64,000 nucleotides of DNA from positions 553,875,136 to 553,939,135 of the forward strand of contig NC_081413.1 of NCBI RefSeq assembly GCF_030272615.1, read 5' to 3'. Positions 44,028-53,876 of the stretch are shown here, piece after piece. The first letter of the stretch is position 1, and the number at the start of each line of letters is the position of its first letter. Source of the DNA: Cryptomeria japonica (Eukaryota; Streptophyta; Pinopsida; Cupressales; Cupressaceae). The translations under genes were made by a program, and so were the position numbers. The notes beneath the pieces were generated by a model. It was not told where the DNA came from. It saw only the letters and a program-made list of their open reading frames with translations, and did no database searches.

Positions 44028-45262
44028 AAGATTGTGTTTTAAACATTCAACCCATTAGACATCATCTACACTACTCTTTCCATTAAGAGAAATAGTTCCC
44101 TTACCTTTAACCATGTAGGGTTAGTCATTACCAAATCTTACAACTTCGTCATCAAATTCCTTCAGAGAAAGAAATTTTCTCTAATCACCAGTCATGTGAT
44201 GTGAACAACCACTATCAATGATCTAATCATCAGAGTTATCCATCCTGGATATTAATGCGTTCTAATCTGACATCTCTTCTTTAATGGCTACAAACACAAT
44301 GTCTTCATTAGCATCACCATTAGATTCCTCGTCAGTGGTACCACCATCAACAACAATAAGACAATCTATTTTGCCTTTATCCTTGTACTTCTTGAATTTC
44401 TCTCATTTGTGCTCATTATCACCATTAGGATAGTTAGTAGCAATGTGTCCAATCTTGTTGCATGCAAAACATTTCAAAGGTAATTTGCCTCTATATTTAC
44501 CTGTACCTCTAGGCAACTGCTTGGGCAACAATTATTCAAGCTCAACTAAACTGTCTTCATCATCAGCTTCTCTGTTGGATCTAGATTCATAACTGTGACT
44601 AGCACCTCTAATTTTCCTCACAGATGGGTTAGAAACAGAAGTTCTAAATGCAGACTCAAATTTCTATACACTACCATCATAACCATTTAATTCAGAAGCA
44701 GTAAGCTTGCCAATGATGGAGTCAAGAGTTACCTTAGTTTTTTCAATGGGCTTCAGCTACTGAATAGCTATAGCTCGGATAGCATAAATCGGTAGCAGGG
44801 TTCTTAGTACCTTACTAATCATTGTGGAATCTTCCACTTTACCTCCTGCACTCTTAATTTCACTGACTATCTCTTTTATCCATTGACCATACTACTGGAT
44901 ATTCTCACCTTCATCCATCCGCATGTCATCAAAATTTCCTCTTAGACTCTCTTCTTTAGCAGTCTTAACATGTTCATCACCGCTATAAATCTCTTCAAGT
45001 TTTTTCCATACCTCATATGCAATTTCAAGACCATGAACATCTACATACTTTGCATCAGACAAAGAATTGATAATAGCCTCCAATGCTTAATGATTTTCTT
45101 GTTTCTCTTTCTTCTGATCATCAGTCAACATCCCAATAGGTGCAACATACTTAGTATCAACATGTTCCCAATACTGGCTACCCAAACTCTTGATATAAAT
45201 TTTCATTTTGTCACTCCATATCTGTAGTTATCTCTATTAAACTTCGGACCTTCCTTCTTCAT
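44028..45262 (-). pseudogene. gag-pol: Copia-2 Gag and protease
   Basis: Gag can start at 45262 (MKKEGPKFNRDNYRYG, shifted frame). It continues as IINSLSDAKYVDVHGLEIAY, then VWKKLEEIYSGDEHV, the UBN2-type gag typical of Copia. The zinc knuckle KCFACNKIGHIATNY lacks its last Cys (Tyr). The protease motif IIDSGCSHHMTGD is intact near 44220 although a TAG stands just before it. Numerous TAG/TGA stops break the frame. Confidence 0.82.
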
Positions 45263-45321
45263 CGTGATCTGTAAGATTTTTACCTCAAGTTGTTAGGCTT
45301 AGACCTTAGAGGACCTAATTC

Positions 45322-45333
45322 GCTCTGATACCA
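45322..45333 (-). promoter_or_regulatory. Copia-2 primer-binding site
   Basis: Minus strand TGGTATCAGAGC two bases after the 5' LTR. Confidence 0.92.
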
Positions 45334-45335
45334 AT

Positions 45336-46697
45336 TGATGGTATGATGAAAGAATAAGTATCTGGTCAAAAACTGAGAGGGGGGAGGTGAATTAGTAGAT
45401 AGAAAAACTAATATAATCTCAAAAATCAATCTCTCAAAGTAAACTTAGAACTAACAATGTAATACCTCTATCAAGATAAAAACTCATAGGATAAATCGGT
45501 TGACTATTACAACAAATTAACTGTAAACAACTTATTCATTTCTCAATGCTTCTGGTTATCATGACTTATCAAAATTGTTAAGTAGTTAAGTGAATCAACC
45601 ATGAAAACATAACCACAAAAACATTCACCACTTGACACAAATATTTTTGACGTGAAAACCAAAATAGGTAAAAACCACGGTGAGATGAGAATCACAAGAT
45701 AACTATCTAAACTCTTCTGAAGTTTTCCCTGTTAGGAGCCTAGCCTGTTAAATATTTACAAAAAGTCTTGTTAAGAACTGATCCTGTTAAGAATCACTCA
45801 GTTAAGGGATTACCTGCAAATGCCTTGTTAGAAGCAATACCCTCTAAGGAGTAACCTCGGTAGAGGATTTGAAAATCCAATCTAATGGATCACCTTGCTA
45901 GAGGATTTGAATAACACCAAGCTTGTTAGAGCTTACCCGGTTAGGGGATTTCAATTCTGCTATAATTGTTAGAAAACAACAGGAGTTTGTTGATCTATCT
46001 GAATAGCACTACACTTTCTTGATCAAATCCATTTCATGCTCCTATCTACCTTTACTCAAACTATAGATACATCATCTGGTTTGGCAACCACATACTCAAC
46101 TGATCTGTGCTCACTCTTTTCCAACTCATTAAACTAAACAACTTCATCAACCTTATAAACAAATCAATTAGGTCGGTAACATAACAAAAACCTAATTCTT
46201 ATAAAGATTACAAATAAATCGATTCAAGTATGACCGTTGGATTACATAGAAATCTCTGCACATCAATCAAGAAAACCTTGATCGCTCCTTGATCACCACT
46301 TCATCGAACTTAGTAACTCATCATGTGCTTTGCATTAGATGCAATACATTTTCTCATTCCCTAGACAAAAACCATTACAATAACTCACCAAAATCTCTTG
46401 GAATTATCTTCATATAATAATCATACGTGTTATAATCATTACTGCTCATCATAAGATCATAAACCAATATAACCAATTCACCGAACTTAATTGGTTAGGG
46501 TTTATGAAAAACATCAGGTAGGGTTTACCGGTTACATCAATAGATAAGGTTTACACCGGTTATCGGTTCACTTCACAAATTCTTCCTACTGGTTACAATA
46601 ACAATATTACAACAATATCAACAATATCATTACCATTTAATTGACATCAATGACAACATAACATATCATTAATGCAATCTTTATGCAAATGCCAATA
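45336..46697 (-). repeat. Copia-2 5' LTR (1362 bp)
   Basis: Same sequence as 39492-40865 with scattered substitutions and small indels. Its outer end reads TATTGGCATTTG in place of TGTTGGCATTTG. Confidence 0.9.
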
Positions 46698-47082
46698 GAG
46701 CGTATGTGCGAACTCCCCTTTTGAGACCTTATTGCTAGGCTTATAATGGGACTCCACTAGATCTTGCAAAGGCAAAAACATGAGCACCCTTTAGGGGGTG
46801 GCAAGGCTATGTGAGCTGACAGGGTACCAAGTGTGGGCTAAGAACTAATAATGAAGCCAATCTCCTTAGGATAGACTCAATGATATGTTTTCAATTCTTC
46901 AAAACTCATGAAAACTTGGGATTTCTTTAAAGCTTCTTGATCATACACTTTATGTGTCCTTTGGGACAAAAATACAATCTGAATTATGTGTTTGTATGTC
47001 AAGTCAAGAAATCATCCATTGAAATACAACAAAAATTGCAAGCTCAAACTTCAAATTGTCAAATTTACAAGTTTCATAGTAG
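46698..47082 (+). other. Tat-C leader, second part
   Basis: Continues the Tat leader interrupted by Copia-2. GAGCACCCTTTAGGGGGTGG and GAGCTGACAGGGTACCAAG line up with 2215-2270 of Tat-A (GGGCACACCCTAGGGTGTG and GAGCTGACGGAGTATCAAG). Confidence 0.65.
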
Positions 47083-47531
47083 ATTAGCTCTTTCAGTCTA
47101 AACAATAGCTCTCACAGTTCAAACTGTCCCACTTTTAGTCCAAATAGTAGCTCTCACGATCCAAACAGTCGCTCTCACGGTCTAAACAATATCTCTCATG
47201 GTCCAAACAGTTGCACTTTCTGTCCAAACAATAGCTCTTTCGGTCCAAACAGTCGCACTTTTAGTCCAAACGTTAGCTCTCTTGGTATGAATTTTAACTT
47301 TCTCATATTTCAACATTAACTCTCCAAGGTTGAGCTTGCTAGGTATAAGCATCAATTTTCTTTGTCTACACATCAACTCTTGGGGTCAAAATAACCATTG
47401 TCTAAGTTCTAACATCACTAGTCAAACTTTAGAGTTATTGGTTTAAACAACATAGTTTCTAGTCCAAACAACAGCTCTCCTAGTCTAAATAGTAGAGTTT
47501 CTAGTCTAAATAGCAGAGTTTCTAGTTCAAA
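47083..47531 (+). repeat. 21-bp repeat array in the Tat-C leader
   Basis: Units of 21 bp such as GTAGCTCTCACGATCCAAACA and ATAGCTCTTTCGGTCCAAACA run from about 47083 to 47280. A degraded middle follows, then related 21-bp units (TAGAGTTTCTAGTCTAAATAG) to 47531. The element is cut at 47531 by a Copia LTR piece. Confidence 0.85.
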
Positions 47532-47945
47532 GTGTTAGACAGTTCAGATAACCAGAAGACAACTGAAATGGGGGGGGGGGGTGAATCAATTGTCATGGAT
47601 TACCAAAAGCATTAGCAATTTAAACTTTAATACCAGAACCCAAAACAATAATACTAGAATAGCAGTTAATCCAATTAAGTGTAAACATTAAACATATAAA
47701 AAATACCATCCCACAGTGGGAAGCCTACCCACAGTCAGATAATACTTTTGTAGTAAGTATGTGAATTTACAATGAAGAGGCCTACACTTGCAGGAAGGCC
47801 AACAACCTAGAGCACATTGCTCATCACAAAAGGAGCCTCAGTGACTACATACAAATCCAGACTACAATCCAAAGAAGTGTTGAACTGCAAAAGATAGTAT
47901 CTCCTATGCTTGAGTACAGTTTCGATTAATCTCAATACCAGAGGA
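47532..47945 (-). mobile_element. Copia LTR fragment, minus strand
   Basis: Plus-strand start TGTTAGACAGTTC and the tract GAAATGGGGGGGGGGGTGAATCAATTG mark the U5 end of a minus-strand Copia LTR, as in Copia-2 and Copia-6. The other end merges into the Copia-3 gag without a visible boundary, so the right coordinate is approximate. No partner LTR or target duplication found. Confidence 0.6.
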
Positions 47946-48191
47946 CTAAAATGAGAATTTGAAGATGAGCGAAGATGAGAATATCACTTCTTTTATGAGA
48001 CGGTGAATGAGCTTGTGTGTAATATCAGATGTGTTGGTGGTACATTGGAAGAATCAAAGATTGTTGCTAAGGTGTTTAGATCCTTGTGTACATCATACAA
48101 ACACAAATCTGTTACTATTGAGGAGATCTGGACTGTGACTAATGTAACCAGAGACATGTTGATTGGTAATCTATCTGCCTTTGAGTTAAGA

Positions 48192-48424
48192 GATATGTTG
48201 ATATGGTTTTGTCATTGATGTCAACACCTATTAACACTTATCAACTCTAGTCTGCCTACTAGCACTTGGAGAATTGGTTATGTTCACCGGCAACCAAGTG
48301 ACTTATGCATAGTCACCGATATCTCATACACCAGTAGGATATTATGTTCACCGGCACTTGGAATGACATGGAAAACACTTGGTTATATCGAAGACATCAT
48401 TTGGACACTTGGTCTTGGAGATTT
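48192..48424 (+). repeat. Copia-4 5' LTR fragment
   Basis: Matches 49303-49535 of the 3' LTR. It breaks off at GGAGATTT, a short sequence also found at the integrase end, suggesting a microhomology deletion. Confidence 0.85.
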
Positions 48425-48900
48425 ATTTCTTGGTTATTCTTCTAAGAGCAAGGCATATAGATTTTTTAATAAGAGATTGCAGAAAATTGTTGAGTACAAA
48501 TGTGAAGATTGATGAACAATTTAGAGGAACTTCAAGGTTTATAGACTCCGAACCGGCAACAAAAATACTGACAAATGAACCCACACCGATACAAAATGAA
48601 GATCCAGTTACACTGGTATCATCTGAAAATTCCACTGTAACTGAGGAACAACAACAAATGAAGACACCTCAGTATGTAAGACTGAATCACTCTAAAGATC
48701 AGATAATTGGGAACAAGTATCAAGGAGGTACTACATTCTAAAACTAAACATGTTTCTATCAAACTGAATTTTCTGAAAAAGAATGTTGAAGCAAAAGAAG
48801 TAAAACTGGTTTATGTGAATACTAAAGAGCAGATTGCATATATCTTCACTAAGCCTTTGCCTAAAGAGACTTTTGAATATCTCAGAGATTAGCTTGGGGT
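48425..48900 (+). pseudogene. pol: Copia-4 pol remnant (INT end, RT start, RNase H end)
   Basis: FLGYSSKSKAYRFFNKRLQK is the integrase C-terminus. It leads through a Thr/Glu-rich linker to YVRLNHSKDQIIGNK, the start of RT. At about 48722 this is joined to SKTKHVSIKLNFLKKNVEAK and IFTKPLPKETFEYLRD, the very end of RNase H. Essentially the whole RT-RNase H is deleted. Confidence 0.85.
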
Positions 48901-49276
48901 TGTACCCCAACTGGTAGAGACTTAGACAGTTGATGTTTGTCATCAACTGGTAAATCTAACAGAGAAATCTTTTACTCTAGCTTTGATGAGGAGAGCTACT
49001 TCTCAGGGGGAGTAGTTGGTTTTTTGTATTTGAACTTGGTTTTGTATTAGCTTTGGCATTTGATGTCAAAGGGGGAGAGATTGATATGGAAAAACACAAG
49101 GAAAACACATGTTACTCCTAGGGGGAGTGATTATTATTTTGGGAGAGATTGATTGCTCTTTGTATCTGAATTTTGATTTTTGGTTATGATCTCTTTTGGG
49201 AGATTGTTGGTTTTTGGTATTTGGCATTTCTGTTTTGGCACTTTGATGGTTTTTCCATCTTGTGTTGCCATCAATG

Positions 49277-49289
49277 CCAAGGGGGAGAT
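49277..49289 (+). promoter_or_regulatory. Copia-4 polypurine tract
   Basis: CCAAGGGGGAGAT directly precedes the 3' LTR start TGTTTGTATTTTGG. Confidence 0.85.
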
Positions 49290-50367
49290 TGTTTGTATTT
49301 TGGATATGTTGATATGGTTTTTTCATTGATGTCAACACCTATTAACACTTATCAACTCTGGTCAGCCTACTGGCACTTGGAGAATTGGTTATGTTCATCG
49401 ACAAGCAAGTGACTTATGCACAGTCACTGGTATCTGGTACACTGGCAGGATATTATGTTCACCAGCACTTGTAATGACATGGATAACACTTGGTTATGTC
49501 AAAGACATCGTTTGGACACTTGGTCTTGGAGATTTGTTCATTGGTATATTTGAGTTTGCATATTTGTTGTTACCGGCAAATAGGTCCAGAATAAGCATCG
49601 ACGGGCTTATCTATTCTAGATCAGTACGACACACTTTGGAGATGATTTATTAATGTTGTAAATGCATTAAGCCGATATGTTGAATCGGATATTGCATTGG
49701 TTATTGATTTACTTGTAAATTATTTTTATTGTAATATCTTTTAGAGCCGACCTACTAAAATTGGTCTTAGGTTATGGTATAAATGTAAGATCAAAATGTG
49801 ATTGGGAAAAGGATTAATAATAAGGTATATGTGAGAATAAGTAGAGCTATACACACAGACATCATTTGAAGGTTGAATCAAGGTTTTTGTGAAGGAATAT
49901 CATAACTACACTGGTACTGAATCCAGCATATGAAGATGCTATTTTGAGCAGTACACCATTATTGGATTTAACTATTCAATTGTAGTCAGTGTGACTCCTA
50001 TTTTGCGTTTGAGTAGTGAGCTCTAGGTGCTTGGCCTTTCTGCATGTGTAGACCCCATTTGTATACACATACTATCTGTAGTAGTATCATCTGATTGTGG
50101 GTAAGGTTTCCCACCGTGGTTTTTCCCCTTATAGGGTTTCCACGTACAAACATTGGTGTTATGTGTTGTGGATGTTATTGTCTTTATGTTTTATGTATTA
50201 ATCTTTACCGGTACTACAATTAACTGATAAACTGTCTACCGACATAAATTTTGGTTTATCGGTATTAAGCATTGAGTTTGGTTAAGTTATTTTTGGTTTA
50301 AATTTATTAGTCAACTGATTCACCCCCCACCCCCCCCCCCCCTCTAAGTTATCTCCGGGACCTAACA
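49290..50367 (+). repeat. Copia-4 3' LTR (1078 bp)
   Basis: TGTTTGTATT...GGGACCTAACA. A TATA box (GGTATAAATG) lies near 49774. The end carries ACTGATTCACCCCCC followed by a long C tract, the family's U5 motif. Confidence 0.85.
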
Positions 50368-52221
50368 GTAACCAGAGACATGTTGATTGGTAAGCTATCT
50401 ACCTTTGAGTTAAGAGAGTTAGGTGATTCCCTTCCTAAGGTATAATCTACATTCAAAGCCTCTATTTTCAAAAAGGATAAGCATAGATATTATCTCGGTG
50501 AAATTTCTTCAAGTAGGATAAGATATGAGAAAGAGATGAAAGAGCCTGAAGAAGAAGAGAAAGAGCTTGAGGATCTTGAAGCACTTATTGCTAGGAAATT
50601 GCCTAATGGAGCTGATAAGTATGAAGGAAAGGTGCCTCCTCAATATTTTTCATGCAACAAGATAGGACATCATGCCTCAAGGTGTCCAAAAAGAGTTCCT
50701 AAGAAACATTACAATCCTAAATATTAGAATAAATATTATATTGTTGATGAAGGTGTGATTGATGATGAATCTGACAAAGGAAATTGAAGTGATAATGAAT
50801 GGGTGTTTATTGCTATCAAGAAAGATGATCCAAAACCTGTTGATCCTACTAGCTACACTAATGAGGAAAGAGCTTTGGCTGCACAAGTTGAAGAGAAAGA
50901 TGAATGGGTGATTGATAGTGGATGCTCTCATCATATGATAGGTGATAATAAATTTTTTGTGAGCTTCTAAAAGTATGATGGTGGTGTTGTTAGGTTTGGT
51001 GATGACAAAGCTAGTATAATCCATGGTAGAGGTTCTATTTATTTGGATGGTAAGAACAATAATGATGATATCTTATATGTAAAACATCTAAAGCATAATT
51101 TTTGAGTGTTGGATAGATGGCTGATAAGGGATATGATCTACAATTCAAGAATGGTAAATGTAAAATCTTGAGTAGTTCCAGAAGTGAGATTGCATCATGT
51201 ACAAAGACAAAAGGTAATATCTTTCACTTGAATGTTGGTGGTAAAAGTTGTTTGATAGCTCATATTGATGAAAGTTGGTTATGGCATAGGAGGATGTGTC
51301 ATCTGAATTTAGATAGCATGATCAAGATAAGCTCTACTCAGGAAATGAGAGATCTTCCTAAATTGATTAAACCTACCAACTCTATATGCAAGGAATGTCA
51401 ATTAGGGAAGTTAACCAAAGTTTCAAAAGTAAAAACCATTTTTCTAATGGATTATTGGATCTTGTGCATACTGATTTATGTGGTCCTTCTAGAGTTAGAA
51501 GTTTGCAAGGAGATAGATATTTTGTGTTGTTTATTGATGATTATTCAAGGATGATGTGGGTCACTTTCTTAAGGGAAAAATATTAAGCTTTAGAGAAATT
51601 CAAGATCTTCAAGGCGATGGTTGAGACAGAGACAGGTCTGAAACTAAAGTGTCTGAGATCTGACAGAGGTGGACAATTCATCTTTGGTGAGTTCAATTCA
51701 TATTGTGAAGAGTATGGGATAAAGAGATAGTTATCTGCTCTGAGAACCCCTCAGCAGAATGGAGTCATGGAAAGGAAGAATAAAACAATTCAGCAAGTTG
51801 CTAGGACAATGATGATTGAAGGAAATGTTCGACATATCTATTGGAGAGAAGTTGTGAGTACTGTTGTATACACTCTTAACCGGGTGCATATCAAAGGTGA
51901 TACTAGTAAGACTCCTTTTGAATTATGGTTTGGTCATACTCCCACTATTAGGTATTTCATAATTTTTGGAAGTAAACGCTATATTAAAAGGGATTAAGAT
52001 TTAGGAAAGTTTGATGCTAGATGTGATGAAGGAATTTTTCTTGGTTACTCCACTAAAAGAAAAGCCTATTGGTGTTATAATAAGAGATTGAAGAAGATGA
52101 TTTAAAGTGATAATGTCAAAGTTGATGAAGGAAATGAGTATTAGCCCAGATGTTCCAGATATGATTCAGATGACTCGAATGATAGCTCAGATAAGGGGAA
52201 GCAAAATCAGAACTCCCACAA

Positions 52222-52540
52222 AATTGGTAGCTAGACTATGTTAACAAAATTGGCAAATTTGTTGGGGAGGGTTCGACTCCCACCAGCAACAGCTTACTCG
52301 CCTCGTGATTGATTGTGTCTGGTTCTGACCTCTCAGCTCAGGGGGCCTAAACTGTTGTCACATGGGACCCTCAACCCTCTTCGACACACTAACCTCTCTA
52401 GTGTTTCTCTCACTAACAATTCAAACGTTTGGTGTAGTGGCAGCTAGACTGTGTTAACAAAATTAAAGTTCAAACTATTGGTGAGAGAAAAACTAGATAG
52501 GTTAGGGTGTTGAAGAGGGTTGAGGGTCCCACATGACAAC
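52222..52540 (+). mobile_element. tRNA-type SINE copy with fold-back second copy
   Basis: GGTTCGACTCC at 52270-52280 fits the pol III B box exactly. A second head at 52428-52464 reads TTGGTGTAGTGGCAGCTAG, where TGGTGTAGTGG fits the A box; the first copy (from about 52225, GGTAGCTAGACTATGTTAAC) has lost this part. The tail of the first copy (52354-52429) reappears inverted at 52466-52540 with few mismatches, so the unit can fold into a hairpin of about 75 bp with the second head as loop. It sits in the Copia-3 INT-RT linker. Confidence 0.65.
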
Positions 52541-52567
52541 AAAGATATTTGAGAGTGATTGAGAATG

Positions 52568-53876
52568 TGTTGTCATTGATGTCAACATATTTTCTTTGTT
52601 TGGTGCAGTGACTCAGTGATATTTAGATTGTTGGTTTGTGTTGTATATTGACGTTCAACTATTGTGGATTAAAGGGTTTGTAGAGTGGTATCTCTAGTTG
52701 AATTTGTATGAGTTTTAAAGGTTTGCATCATGATTTGAGTAAGATTTGAGTATCGGTACTGTGACCAGTTTTTTTATTTTTTTGTGATACTCAACACTGT
52801 ATTTTGACCTACATTACTCTGCATTGTAATATATTGATCTGCAGATGTGTGGAATATGTTTGAGATGTTGATGTGTGTCTTGAACTCAAGTGGTTTGTCA
52901 TTTGGATTTTTGCAAGTGAATCTTTCATTTTGATAGTTAGTTCAGTTGGTGTTCTTGAGGTCCAATGATTCTGATAATTCGAGTTGGTGTGGATGTTACT
53001 ATGGTAATTCATGTTTCTTGTGGATGTTTTTAGATCATGTTCTATTCGTTTTGGTGGTCCGCATTGATCGGTGAGAACATTATGGATGATTTTTCTATGG
53101 TCTGGTGGTATTTTTCACGTTCTTGGTCAACATGATGATTGTAGCATGTTGTGAATGTTTGAGGCATAATTCTTGGAGGTGTTTCATGTTTGAGGTGGTG
53201 ATTTAGGTCCATGTTATGTCTTAGCCGACATTGTATTGGTCTACATGTAATATTTTGTATTTGATCAATAGCTATACCATTGTAATTATTTTAGGTGTGT
53301 TGAGCTGACCTTGGTTAGATCTCAAGGTTGATGTCATGTATAAATAAATGTTGTAATCTTGTGAGAGGAGTCATGATTAGATGAGATGTATGTGCGAATA
53401 ATGTATTAATCATTTGGTAGCAAAGCAAGAGTGCGAAGAAGTGATTAGAAGATGATTTGTGCTTAACCAAAACTGTAACTAGGCATTGGAGATGCTATTT
53501 TCTCAGTTCATGATTTTTCAAATGTGATCTGATATCATTTGTAAGGCAGTGATCCTTCCCCAAGGGTTGTAGCCCTTCTTGTTATGTGTTTTAAGTAGTG
53601 GGCCCTAGACATTTTCCCGAATGCATGTGCATTCCCCATTGTAATCTTTCATATACTTCTAGCATGGTATCATCATATTGTGAGTATGTTCCCACCATGG
53701 TTTTTCCCTTGGCCAGGTTTTCCATGTCAAAAAACTTGGTTTTATGTGTGTTTATCTTGTGTTGTTGTTTCATGCTTTCATTATTAATAATTAGATCTAA
53801 GTTTGAAGTAGGTTGTTGTTAGTTTTGGTGACAACTGATTCATACCCCCTCTCAGTTGTCTACCCTATTTTCATCA
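52568..53876 (+). mobile_element. Copia-type LTR, solo or orphan (1309 bp)
   Basis: TGTTGTCATTGATGTCAACA...TTTTCATCA with a TATA box (TATAAATAAATG, about 53340) and the U5 motif ACTGATTCATACCCCCTCTCAGT near the end. No primer site follows and no polypurine tract precedes. Flanks GAATG and ATTAC do not match, so a simple solo LTR with intact duplication is not shown. Confidence 0.65.

Larger units (their letters stand above)
39492..46697 (-). mobile_element. Copia-2: complete minus-strand Copia element
   Basis: Two LTRs (39492-40865 and 45336-46697), primer site, gag-pol and polypurine tract are all present and in order. Flanks are GAGCA (39487-39491) and GAGCG (46698-46702), a 5-bp target duplication with one change. 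The LTRs differ by several percent, so it is older than Tat-B. It sits in the leader of Tat-C, whose two halves align with the uninterrupted Tat-A leader at 1660-2400. Confidence 0.93.
48192..50367 (+). mobile_element. Copia-4: heavily deleted Copia element inside Copia-3
   Basis: A 5' LTR piece (48192-48424) lacks the first 13 bp of the family LTR and runs directly into the end of integrase. The RT start is then joined to the RNase H end, followed by polypurine tract and full 3' LTR. On either side lies a 50-bp copy of Copia-3 gag (48144-48193 and 50368-50417, two mismatches), far longer than the 5-bp duplication integrase makes. Confidence 0.82.
47960..52220 (+). pseudogene. gag-pol: Copia-3 Gag-PR-INT remnant, split by Copia-4
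   Basis: Gag segment 47960-48193 (FYETVNELVCNIRCVGGTLE, then VTRDMLIGNLSAFELR) resumes at 50368 after Copia-4. A zinc knuckle near 50640-50690 (YFSCNKIGHHASRC) has its first Cys as Tyr. The protease DEWVIDSGCSHHMIGD is intact. Pre-integrase and integrase follow with ICKECQLGK, LVHTDLCGPSRVRSLQGDRY, LRSDRGGQF and TPQQNGVMERKNK, then GIFLGYSTKRKAYWCYNKRL. Frames change near 51110 and 51440 and several stops occur. The coding stops in the linker before RT, where the SINE-like unit begins (52222); no RT or RNase H follows. Confidence 0.87.

Noticed and set aside
52222-52300. A functional tRNA gene
   Set aside because: Only a B box is convincing; there is no cloverleaf or acceptor stem, and the A-box part belongs to a second copy. 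A SINE fits better.
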